64,000 bases of DNA from Anaerolineales bacterium (GTDB lineage Bacteria; Chloroflexota; Anaerolineae; Anaerolineales; UBA11579), in the NCBI GenBank assembly GCA_025808555.1, contig CP075526.1:494387-558386 (forward strand), given 5' to 3'. The notes under the pieces are model-generated. The model searched no databases. It was not told the origin of the DNA and saw only the letters and a list, made by a program, of their open reading frames with translations. This document shows positions 8,666 to 17,554 of this stretch, in pieces. Both the position numbers and the translations under genes were made by a program. The first letter of the stretch is position 1; each line of letters begins with the position of its first letter.

Positions 8666-9025
8666 TTACTCATCTCTCCTATCAAGATAGGACTTCTGCC
8701 CCAAGAGTGACGCAATATATCCAACGGTCATGAGAACAGGTGAAAAGAAGAAGCCGCAAAGAAGAACCTGCAACTTTACAAAGGCATCAACTTCCAATAA
8801 CTTAACAAAGATCAGGCCCGAAACTATACCGGACGGCAGGGACGATATGAAAATCCATATCCAAGTTCTCTTAATGTGCTTTATCCATAAGCTACGTTTC
8901 TTGGGCATACGAAACACAACAATTCCAAGAAAAATCGGAATGAAGGACACCAGCAAGGAAACTGGCCAATAGCTGAACATAGAAGAGGCCAAAAAGTCTA
9001 TGAAGCTTTCAATTCGTTCTATCAT
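8666..9025 (-). CDS. Membrane protein, likely immunity protein
   Basis: 119 residues starting MIERIESFIDFLASSMFSYW, with three or four hydrophobic segments and a charged C-terminus (LDRRDE). GAGGAAC precedes ATG. The stop is followed at once by an RHS core fragment (WPPPGIAGQRVALSG), the same type of junction seen at two other places in this stack. Upstream, 9045-9130 holds short frames ending RARLWRITYD and QPDPLPLIYK that look like toxin-tip C-termini, so this gene probably belonged to yet another deleted toxin. Confidence 0.5.
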   Translation of the reverse strand: MIERIESFIDFLASSMFSYWPVSLLVSFIPIFLGIVVFRMPKKRSLWIKHIKRTWIWIFISSLPSGIVSGLIFVKLLEVDAFVKLQVLLCGFFFSPVLMTVGYIASLLGQKSYLDRRDE

Positions 9026-9148
9026 AAGTTCCTCAGAACAATAGACTCACTTGTATATCAAGGGAAGTGGGTCAGGCTGAGTGCATTCAATCATATGTAA
9101 TCCTCCACAGTCTGGCTCTCCTCCCATCTTTAATTGTATACCAGCCAA

Positions 9149-9184
9149 CAAAAACAGGCCCAGGCTCCCCCTCGCCTGGGCCTG
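9149..9184 (-). terminator. Intrinsic terminator after the capsid gene
   Basis: Perfect 11-base stem (CAGGCCCAGGC / GCCTGGGCCTG) with an 8-base loop, followed on the minus strand by TTTTTG. It would end transcription of the scaffold-capsid pair before the RHS stack, so the connector and tail genes need their own promoter. Confidence 0.8.
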
Positions 9185-9252
9185 TGCGCTGCTAACGCAG
9201 CGCGGCAAAAGATTGCCCGACTTGCGCCGGGCAGTCTGTGCCGGAAATCGTC

Positions 9253-10383
9253 TTAGGTAGTGATGCCCGTGATCTTGCCGTGCGCCTTGTTGTTGGCCAC
9301 CAGCAGGCTCAGTTCGCCCACCACCTCGCCTTTCAGACTGTCGCCAGAGCGGGCCAGTTCCTTGGCCTCAAAGCCGCGCAGCGTATAGAAGCCCACCTTG
9401 CCGCTCTCCAGCACATAGGCCGTATGCACCGGGCACCAGCGATCCATCACCAGTTCCAGTTCGCCGTACTGCGTCACCACGCGCTCGATCGCTCCCAGGC
9501 CCAGTTTGTTCTCATCCTGGTTGATGCGCACAAAGCTGCTGTTGTCGAGCAGGTTGCGCAGATCGTTGGCCACCCGCGGGTTCATCACCAGCAAGTCTGG
9601 CTTACCGCCATCCATGATGATCTCTTCCATCAGCCCGTCAACATCCGCCTTGGCGATGGCGCCGCCGGCGTCCACCACGTTGTTGGTGATGAAGGCGCCC
9701 AGCCCGCCCATCGAGCGCGGCGAGCTGGCGGAGCCTGCCGCCCGCACGCCGTGGAAGGCTGCGCCTTCCACCAGGCGCAGCAGGTGCGGCACCGCCTTAT
9801 TCGCCTGGTATTGGAACTCGTCCTCAATCCCATGTTGGCTGATGGCCTGCTGGGTGCCGCTGACCTGCACAGCCTTTTGGAAGATGCTGGTGTAGTTGAA
9901 CGGCACGTTCAACGCCACCAGCGGGCCATAGTCGGCATCATCGCCCTCGAGACGCGCCATGGCAGTGATGTGGATGGCGGCGGTGGCAGCGTGGGTGGCA
10001 TTGGTGCCGCCATAGGCACGGCTATACACGGTGACGGTGTTGGTGGTCAGGTCAACGCTCTTGACCACCATGTACTCCGCGTCGATCAGGATGACATGCC
10101 CATCCTGGAACACCGAGGCGTCCGCCACTACGAAGCTGGTGTCAGCCGCGCCGATCGTCTCACCGTTGTTGGCCGCCGTCACCAGCGGATCCAGCTCATC
10201 TTCCAACAGCTCCACTTTGTGCCCGTTCATGCGGATCTTGAACTTCTCGCGGGCGCCATCCAACCCTAGGCGTGCCAGCAGGGGCGTATCCCGGGGATCG
10301 ATCAGTTGCACCACATCGCTGATCGCCCGCGCCTGGGCAGCCGCATCCGAATAGGTTGTCTTCATTCCATCGTAAATTGCCAT
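9253..10383 (-). CDS. Major capsid protein, SU10/DUF5309-like
   Basis: 376 residues starting MAIYDGMKTTYSDAAAQ. The N-terminus (ISDVVQLIDPRDTPLLARLG), the middle (VQVSGTQQAISQHGIEDEF) and the C-terminal part (LLVMNPRVANDLRNLL, YGELELVMDRWCP) match what I know of the SU10-type major capsid family (DUF5309), which has an HK97-like fold. The length is normal and the frame intact. Leader CAGGGGGAAGA precedes ATG. It follows the scaffold-like gene by 56 bases and is closed by a strong terminator. It would assemble the head shell of a tailed phage or particle. Confidence 0.85.
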   Translation of the reverse strand: MAIYDGMKTTYSDAAAQARAISDVVQLIDPRDTPLLARLGLDGAREKFKIRMNGHKVELLEDELDPLVTAANNGETIGAADTSFVVADASVFQDGHVILIDAEYMVVKSVDLTTNTVTVYSRAYGGTNATHAATAAIHITAMARLEGDDADYGPLVALNVPFNYTSIFQKAVQVSGTQQAISQHGIEDEFQYQANKAVPHLLRLVEGAAFHGVRAAGSASSPRSMGGLGAFITNNVVDAGGAIAKADVDGLMEEIIMDGGKPDLLVMNPRVANDLRNLLDNSSFVRINQDENKLGLGAIERVVTQYGELELVMDRWCPVHTAYVLESGKVGFYTLRGFEAKELARSGDSLKGEVVGELSLLVANNKAHGKITGITT

Positions 10384-10439
10384 TCTTCCCCCTGATCTAA
10401 ATTAGCTCGCTCTTCATCCTTCTGACCTCATGCTTGTCT

Positions 10440-10814
10440 CTAATACACCTCCAGTCCGCGGTTACGGAATTCGCGCTTGAGCTCCAACACTGCGCCCAGG
10501 TCCCCTGGGCGCAAAGCCCGCAGCCGCCGCTGATACTCGGCGCGCAGATCCTGCGTCGGCGCACTGGCGCCGCCGGGCGGGATCACCCGGCTGGCGCGGC
10601 TCACCCCTGGCTGCGCACTGGGCGCAGCGCCGGGCTGGGCAGCCACCTGCTCGAGGCGCGCCTCAAGGGCCTGCTCAAGCTCCAGCCTGAGCGCGCCAAG
10701 CACCTGCTCTTTCACAAGATCGGCAATGCGTTGCTGTTTCTTGCTGGCGCCCAAGCTGGCAGGTTTGGCCAACTCAACTCCACCCTCTTCGGGCAAACTC
10801 TCTCCCCCGTCCAT
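10440..10814 (-). CDS. Scaffold-like or head accessory protein
   Basis: 124 residues starting MDGGESLPEEGGVELAK; the start is chosen because AAAGGGGGGATGC precedes this ATG, as in the other virion genes. The middle is a probable coiled coil (KEQVLGALRLELEQALEARLEQVA), followed by a Pro/Ala-rich linker and a basic C-terminal helix (LRAEYQRRLRALRPGDL). Small acidic coiled-coil proteins directly before a capsid gene are usually scaffolds, so this role is inferred from position. No sequence family was recognised. Confidence 0.55.
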   Translation of the reverse strand: MDGGESLPEEGGVELAKPASLGASKKQQRIADLVKEQVLGALRLELEQALEARLEQVAAQPGAAPSAQPGVSRASRVIPPGGASAPTQDLRAEYQRRLRALRPGDLGAVLELKREFRNRGLEVY

Positions 10815-11090
10815 GCATCCCCCCTTTCGCCGCATTGATAGCACAACCCCTATGCCCGCAGGTACATTTGGACGGGGAAATCAAGCCATTAGACAACCTT
10901 TCAAAGTTGCAAGGTTTGGAGTGGCATCTGGAATTTCATCTATCATGCTTGACAGGATTGCTATGCGAACCAAACCTGCGAAAGCAAAAGCCCGCCCGGC
11001 CAAACCTGCACGGCGGGATTTACAACTCAAAAGGAAACCAGCATCCAAAGGAGTGCGCGAGTCTCTCACGGCCCGCGCCACGCGTCTGTT

Positions 11091-11867
11091 ATGAATTATC
11101 TTGTCCCCTTGGGCATTTTTGTGCTGCAAGCTATTCTGTACAGCTTTATCGGCCTGCGCCTCGGCCAGAAATCATTCCCAGATCATGAAGACCAGCGAGC
11201 CTGGAAAGCATTCCGCACCTGGTGGATGGGTATGGGTATCAATAGCACGATTAACGCGTTATCCGTGCTTGCATTCAACACTGGCATTCAATATTTGCCG
11301 CTTTTCATTCTGTTCAGCGTCACCGCCACTTTGGCGGCAGCATCCGCATTGTGGGGTCTTCTAACCTATCTACTTTACGTTTACACTGGCAACAACCGCT
11401 CCCGATTGGTTGGCAGCTTCTATGTTGCTTTTGCGCTCTTCGTGTTTGTATCGATCTATGTATTCAGCCCTGCCGGCGTTGCGATGGACGGGTTTCAAGT
11501 TGCGATGCAATACAACAACCCGCCCCAAGGTGCACCTGCTTTCATTTACGCGGTGGCCTTCATCCTCTTGCTTGGTCTGCCGCCTGTAATCGCCAGCATT
11601 GGCATGTTCTTGCTCTATCGCCGCGTCAATGAGAACAGTGCAAAATACCGCGCCGGCCTGGTGTCTCTTGGCATTTTCATGCTCTTCGGCCTGTCTTACA
11701 TTGTGCCACTGATGCTGTTCCCATTCGGTCTGCGTACCGGCGAATTGCCCTGGTGGCCGATCACGATCCGTATGGTGGGCATTGCTGCCCTGGCGCTCAT
11801 CTATTTTGCTTACTTCCCGCCAGTTTTCGTAAAAGACAGGCTGCAGGTCAAGACAGTCCTCGAATAA
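11091..11867 (+). CDS. Polytopic membrane protein of unknown function
   Basis: 258 residues with about seven hydrophobic segments, starting MNYLVPLGIFVLQAILYSF. No catalytic or transport motif was recognised. It is a single plus-strand gene between the scaffold-like gene (divergent, 276-base gap) and the convergent polyamine transporter operon, and ends at a bidirectional terminator. No clear Shine-Dalgarno sequence precedes the ATG. Base composition is less GC-rich than its neighbours. Confidence 0.6.
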   Translation: MNYLVPLGIFVLQAILYSFIGLRLGQKSFPDHEDQRAWKAFRTWWMGMGINSTINALSVLAFNTGIQYLPLFILFSVTATLAAASALWGLLTYLLYVYTGNNRSRLVGSFYVAFALFVFVSIYVFSPAGVAMDGFQVAMQYNNPPQGAPAFIYAVAFILLLGLPPVIASIGMFLLYRRVNENSAKYRAGLVSLGIFMLFGLSYIVPLMLFPFGLRTGELPWWPITIRMVGIAALALIYFAYFPPVFVKDRLQVKTVLE

Positions 11868-11899
11868 AAAAAAGCCGGTCCATGGGCCGGCTTTTTTTA
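11866..11899. terminator. Bidirectional intrinsic terminator
   Basis: AAAAGCCGG...CCGGCTTTTTTT hairpin between the plus-strand membrane protein and the minus-strand ABC transporter operon; A-run and T-run on both sides allow it to serve both. Confidence 0.85.
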
Positions 11900-11918
11900 T
11901 TGATTTGCATCCGGGAGG

Positions 11919-13202
<1,284 letters not shown>

Positions 13203-13364
13203 TACTTTACCTTGGCCATCTTGTTCATGTCATCCGCCCCAGCTCTTCACCCAGCTGGCGCAATGGAGAACGGGTAAACCAAGCCAATTCTGCAGTACGA
13301 ATCAATGCCCGTTCTCCCACGCGGCGGGTTATGCCCATAGAGCTTATTGTCGAACTCATCTGGG

Positions 13365-14165
13365 TCATCCAGTCTTTCCATTTCGATTTGTGCCGACCCG
13401 CCGCAACCATTCAGAAAATAGAAGAATCACCACCGACACCATGATCACCACCGCCGCGGTGGTCACCGCCAGCGGCAAGCGGCTGGGGAAGCGCAGCTGC
13501 GAATACAAATACACCGGCAGGGTGTTCTGCGTACCGGCCAGGAAGAAGGCCAGCGAGAATTCGTCGAACGACATGGTGAACGAAGACAGGAACGCCGCCA
13601 CCAACGCCGGCATTGAGATGGGCAGGGTCACGCGCATCAGCGTGCCCCAGTAGGTTGCGCCCAGATCCATGGCGGCTTCTTCCAGATTATTGGCAAAGCC
13701 CGAGAGGCGCGCCGCCACGATCAGCATCACATATGGCATATTGATGATCGTATGGCCGATCATGATCGTCCACAGGCTCAGCTCGATCTTGAGCGCCTGG
13801 AACAGGATCAGCAGCGCCACCGCCAGCACCACATACGGGATGACCAGCGGCAGCGTGGCGATGTTCAAAAAGAAATCGCGGCCCGGGAAGTTGTAGCGCG
13901 CGATGGCGATCGCCGCCGCGCCGCCCAGCACCGTGGCGACAACCGAAGACACCAAACCGATCAGCAGGCTGTTCTTGGCCGCATTGATCAGCTCGGTGGC
14001 CTGCAACAGCTCGCGATACCACTGCAGCGTAAAACCGCGCAGCGGGAACACCAGCAGCACTGAATCATTGAAAGAGAAAACGATCAGCAACAGAATGGGC
14101 AGCTGCAAGAACAGCAGCAACAGCAGGTAATACCCCAGCCCCAACCACTTTCCCGTCTGTCGCAT
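13365..14165 (-). CDS. potC: Spermidine/putrescine ABC transporter permease
   Basis: About 266 residues from MRQTGKWLGLGYYL, with six membrane segments and the permease EAA loop (LEEAAMDLGATYWGTLMRVTLP). The ATG at 14165 is preferred because AGGGTGAGGG lies about 9 bases upstream; an in-frame TTG at 14186 would add seven residues. It follows potB with almost no gap, so the two are co-translated. Second permease subunit of the polyamine importer. Confidence 0.88.
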   Translation of the reverse strand: MRQTGKWLGLGYYLLLLLFLQLPILLLIVFSFNDSVLLVFPLRGFTLQWYRELLQATELINAAKNSLLIGLVSSVVATVLGGAAAIAIARYNFPGRDFFLNIATLPLVIPYVVLAVALLILFQALKIELSLWTIMIGHTIINMPYVMLIVAARLSGFANNLEEAAMDLGATYWGTLMRVTLPISMPALVAAFLSSFTMSFDEFSLAFFLAGTQNTLPVYLYSQLRFPSRLPLAVTTAAVVIMVSVVILLFSEWLRRVGTNRNGKTG

Positions 14166-14187
14166 CAGCGTGCCCTCACCCTTCAAC

Positions 14188-15039
14188 CTAGGAAGAAACA
14201 GGCACTTCAGTGATCGGGATGAAGCGATTGAAAACGTAGCTGAACACGCCCACCAGCACCAGCAGCACCATGCTCATCAGCGCGCCCAGCGGCCAGTTGA
14301 GGGCGCGCCCAAACTGGTCCTGGATCAGGTTGCCGTACATGATGCCGCTCACGCCGCCCACCAGGTTGGGGGTCACCCATTCACCCAGGGTGGGAATGAA
14401 GACAAAGAAGAAAGCCGAAGCCACGCCCGGCATCGTCAGCGGGAACGTGACCCGCCAAAAGGTGACGCTAGGCGGGGCGCCAAGGTCAGCGGCGGCTTCG
14501 TGCAGGCGCGGGTCGATCCGCTCCATGGCAGCGAAGATCGGCAGCGCCGCGAACGGGATCCACACATACACCAGGGTGATGAGCACCGCCGCCTGGCTGA
14601 ACAGCAGGATCGGCGCACCATTCTCGATCAGCCCAGCACTGATGAGCAGCTGGTTTAGCAAGCCCTCAGAACCGAGGATGACCTTCCAGGCCAGCACGCG
14701 CAGCAAGTAGCTGATCCAGGCCGGCAGAATGAGCATGGTCAGCAGGATCACACGGCGAGAGCCAGTGTAAAAGACCAGATAGTATGCAACAGGATAGGCC
14801 AGCAAGATAGATAACACTGCTGTCAGCAACGCCAGCTGGCTGGAGTTCAACAACAGTACAAAATAGGCCGGGTTGGAAAAAAATGTCGTGAACGCTTCGA
14901 ATGAGAGCGGGAACAGCGGGCCAAAGGTGCTGGATTTCATGGTGTACAACGCCATGATGACCAGCGGGATTAGAAAGAAAAACAGCAAAAACACCGATGG
15001 CGGCGTAATGAGTGCAAAGAGGCGGCGCTTGTTTTCCAC
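14188..15039 (-). CDS. potB: Spermidine/putrescine ABC transporter permease
   Basis: 283 residues, six membrane segments, EAA loop LHEAAADLGAPPSVTFWRVTFP. Start at MENKRRLFALITPPSVFLLF, with the N-terminal helix typical of PotB. Preceded by potD with an 80-base gap containing two GC-rich hairpins (about 15063-15085 and 15098-15118) that may stabilise or attenuate the mRNA after the highly expressed binding-protein gene. Confidence 0.88.
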   Translation of the reverse strand: MENKRRLFALITPPSVFLLFFFLIPLVIMALYTMKSSTFGPLFPLSFEAFTTFFSNPAYFVLLLNSSQLALLTAVLSILLAYPVAYYLVFYTGSRRVILLTMLILPAWISYLLRVLAWKVILGSEGLLNQLLISAGLIENGAPILLFSQAAVLITLVYVWIPFAALPIFAAMERIDPRLHEAAADLGAPPSVTFWRVTFPLTMPGVASAFFFVFIPTLGEWVTPNLVGGVSGIMYGNLIQDQFGRALNWPLGALMSMVLLVLVGVFSYVFNRFIPITEVPVSS

Positions 15040-15120
15040 TAAACATGTCCTGAGCGGGGAACAGGGCGGGCCAATGGCCCGCCCTGCCCCCGCAGCATCA
15101 CCGGCTGAGAGCCGGTGCTG

Positions 15121-16179
15121 CTATTGTTGGGCTTTGACCTCGTTCCAGATCGTGGTCATCATCTCACGCTGTTCTTGCGTGAGAGGGTGCTGGAAGTTGC
15201 TTTGCGCCAGGATGGCCGGATCGTCGTACTGGAAGACGGCCACCAGGTTGGGGTCGAGCAGCGGCACGGAGTCCATGTTGGCCGCGCCGTAGTAGAAGTC
15301 ATTGGCCATGTTGGCGTTGGACTGCGCATCGATCAAGGCGTTGATGTAGTCGTAGGCCAGGTCGACATTGGTGGATTTGGCCGAGATGCCGAAACCGCAG
15401 GCGTAGCTGATGCGGCCCTCAGTGGGGTTGACATACTCCACCTCGTAGCCTTCATCATTCAGCGTGGCCCAGGCATCGTTCCAGGTGTTGGCGCCCACGG
15501 CCACATCGCCGGAGGCCAGCAGCTGGTTAATCTCGGTGTAGTCCACCCAGTACGTAAGTAGGTTAGGCTTCAGGGCGATCAGGTGCTGCTTGATCTCCTC
15601 CTGCTGCTCAGGGGTGGTGTTGTACGGGTCGTACCCCAAAGCGTAGGCCGCGGTGAGGAAGGTGGACTCGCCCGAGTCGAAGATGGCTACCTTGCCGGCG
15701 TACTGCGGGTCCCACAGGTCAGCCCAGGAGTCGGGTACTTCGTCCACCAGGTCCGTGCGCACGGTGATGGACTCGTACGCCCAGTCCCACGGGATGAAGT
15801 ATTGTTGGCCGTTGAAGACGCCGTGCTGGGTCAACTCAGGGAACAGCTGGTCAAAGTTGCTGAGGCGCGAGGTGTCCAGCGGCATCACCAGGCCGGCCTC
15901 AACGTACAGGCCCCACCAACTGCCACACGGATGCACTACATCGAAAGCGAAGCCGCTTTGAGCCTTGGAGTAGGCTTCGGCATCCTCACCGAAGAAGCTG
16001 TACTCCGGCTCAATGTCAGGATGCTGCAGGGCAAATGGCTCCCAGTAGCTGGGCTCCTCATAGCCAGACCATTCCAGCACCACCAGTTGGGTGTTCGGTT
16101 CAGCCGCGCCGCCACCGCAGGCAGCCAACATGGCCGTTGCAAGCAGCACCAATGCAACATTCTTGATTTTGTTCAACAT
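15121..16179 (-). CDS. potD: Polyamine ABC transporter substrate-binding lipoprotein
   Basis: 352 residues with a lipoprotein signal (ALVLLATAMLAACGGG, Cys 21). The mature part has extracellular solute-binding protein features (VLEWSGYEEPSYWEPF, FDVVHPCGSWWGLYVEAG, SWADLWDPQYAGKVAIFDS, VDLAYDYINALID). First gene of the operon; GGAGAAAG lies about 9 bases before ATG. The polyamine specificity is inferred from family resemblance and the complete PotBCA set; related binding proteins take other small cations. Confidence 0.87.
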   Translation of the reverse strand: MLNKIKNVALVLLATAMLAACGGGAAEPNTQLVVLEWSGYEEPSYWEPFALQHPDIEPEYSFFGEDAEAYSKAQSGFAFDVVHPCGSWWGLYVEAGLVMPLDTSRLSNFDQLFPELTQHGVFNGQQYFIPWDWAYESITVRTDLVDEVPDSWADLWDPQYAGKVAIFDSGESTFLTAAYALGYDPYNTTPEQQEEIKQHLIALKPNLLTYWVDYTEINQLLASGDVAVGANTWNDAWATLNDEGYEVEYVNPTEGRISYACGFGISAKSTNVDLAYDYINALIDAQSNANMANDFYYGAANMDSVPLLDPNLVAVFQYDDPAILAQSNFQHPLTQEQREMMTTIWNEVKAQQ

Positions 16180-16214
16180 TCTCTATCTTTCTCCTTTAAA
16201 CACTGTTAAACAAA

Positions 16215-16252
16215 AAAACTGTACTTGGGCCGTGTTTCACCAGTACAGTTTT
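16215..16252. promoter_or_regulatory. Inverted repeat between divergent potD and NnrS-like genes
   Basis: Perfect 11-base arms AAAACTGTACT / AGTACAGTTTT with a 16-base spacer, 36 bases upstream of potD in the divergent region. TGTACT-type half sites recur nearby (CAGTACAGT at 16282-16292, CAGTACAC at 16399), as if several binding sites for one regulator were present. Operator or leader stem. Confidence 0.5.
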
Positions 16253-16416
16253 GCTACTTTGGCTCCCCCGGAGCAGTTGGGACAGTACAGTCTCCATCCA
16301 CCGTCATTTTGCATATTTTATTAGGTTGCCCCCAAAAATCAATGCTCAAAGCTTAAAGAATTGAGTCGCCTATTCAGGCTGCAGCAAGGCTTCGGGACAG
16401 CAGTACACTAAAAGTA

Positions 16417-17493
16417 ATGAAAGCTTCTCATCTCAAATTCCGTCTCCCGCTGCTCTTCGCCAGCGTGGCTATCCTGGTGTTGGCCGTATTGGCCGGGCTG
16501 GCGCGCATTGGCTGGGCGCTGCCCAGCCTGCCCAGCCAGCTGCCAGTGGCCCACGGCCCGCTGATGATATGCGGCTTCTTCGGCACACTGATCGCGCTGG
16601 AGCGCGCGGTGGCGCTGGGCCGCCGCTGGATGTACATCGGCCCGGCGCTCAGCGCGCTGGGCGGTTTGCTGCTGGCACTGGGCCACTCGCTGCCGGGTGG
16701 CCTGCTGTTCCTGGCCGCCAGCCTCAGCTTTGCGCTGGTGGGCTGGCTCATTGTCCGTCAGGCGCCGGCCAACTACACCGTTGTGATGGCGCTGGGCGCC
16801 AGCAGCTGGCTGGTGGGCAACCTGCTGTGGGTGCTCGGCCAGCCCATGGCCGTGGTGGTGTATTGGTGGGCCGCCTATCTGGTGCTCACCATCGCCGGCG
16901 AGCGCCTGGAGCTGGGCCGCCTGCTGCGGCCAAGCCGCGGCGCGCAAGCCGCCTTCATGCTGGCGGTTGCGGCGCTGCTGGCCGGCGCAGCCATTATCGC
17001 ATTTGCCTTTGAGGCTGGCGCGGGGGCATTCAACCTTGGCCTATTGGCGCTCAGCGCCTGGCTGCTGCGCCACGATGTGGTGCGCGTAACACTGCGCAGC
17101 AAGGGCTTGCCGCGCTACATCGCCTGCGCGCTGGGTCTGGGATACATATGGATGGGCGCCAGCGCGATACTAGGCTTGCTGCACGGCCCGCAAGTGGCTG
17201 GGCTCATCTACGATGCGTATTGGCACGGTCTGTTTGTGGGCTTCGTGCTCTCGATGGTGTTCGCGCACGGCCCCATCATTCTGCCGGCCGTGCTGGCCCG
17301 CACGGTGGTATACCACCCCATTCTGTATGCGCCGCTCAGCCTGCTGCACACTTCGCTCATCGTGCGCATCATTGGCAACCTGCTGCAGGAGCCAGGCGTC
17401 CGCCGCTGGGGCGGCATGCTGAACGGCATCGCCATCCTGCTGTTTTTTGTTTCCATGGCCATATCCTTTCGCAACAATCGCTCAAGCCAATAG
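16417..17493 (+). CDS. NnrS-like polytopic membrane protein
   Basis: 358 residues, about ten hydrophobic segments. Conserved-looking His-containing motifs LPVAHGPLMICGFFGTLIALERAVAL near residue 45 and YWHGLFVGFVLSMVFAHGPIILP near residue 280 resemble the heme/copper protein NnrS and its relatives, which protect against nitrosative stress. It converges on a copper nitrite reductase gene, which fits a role in NO metabolism. Start ATG follows AAAAGTA without an obvious Shine-Dalgarno sequence. Confidence 0.65.
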   Translation: MKASHLKFRLPLLFASVAILVLAVLAGLARIGWALPSLPSQLPVAHGPLMICGFFGTLIALERAVALGRRWMYIGPALSALGGLLLALGHSLPGGLLFLAASLSFALVGWLIVRQAPANYTVVMALGASSWLVGNLLWVLGQPMAVVVYWWAAYLVLTIAGERLELGRLLRPSRGAQAAFMLAVAALLAGAAIIAFAFEAGAGAFNLGLLALSAWLLRHDVVRVTLRSKGLPRYIACALGLGYIWMGASAILGLLHGPQVAGLIYDAYWHGLFVGFVLSMVFAHGPIILPAVLARTVVYHPILYAPLSLLHTSLIVRIIGNLLQEPGVRRWGGMLNGIAILLFFVSMAISFRNNRSSQ

Positions 17494-17502
17494 CGAGCAG
17501 AC

Positions 17503-17538
17503 AAAAAAAAGAGCGCAGCTTTTGCTGCGCTCTTTTTT
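17503..17538. terminator. Bidirectional intrinsic terminator
   Basis: AAAAAGAGCGCAGC / GCTGCGCTCTTTTTT stem between the convergent NnrS-like and nirK genes. Confidence 0.88.
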
Positions 17539-17554
17539 ATTTCTGCGTATGCGT

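Noticed and set aside
13225..13410. 61-codon frame between potC and potA
   Set aside because: Overlaps the end of potC, has no ribosome-binding site and no recognisable feature; treated as intergenic.
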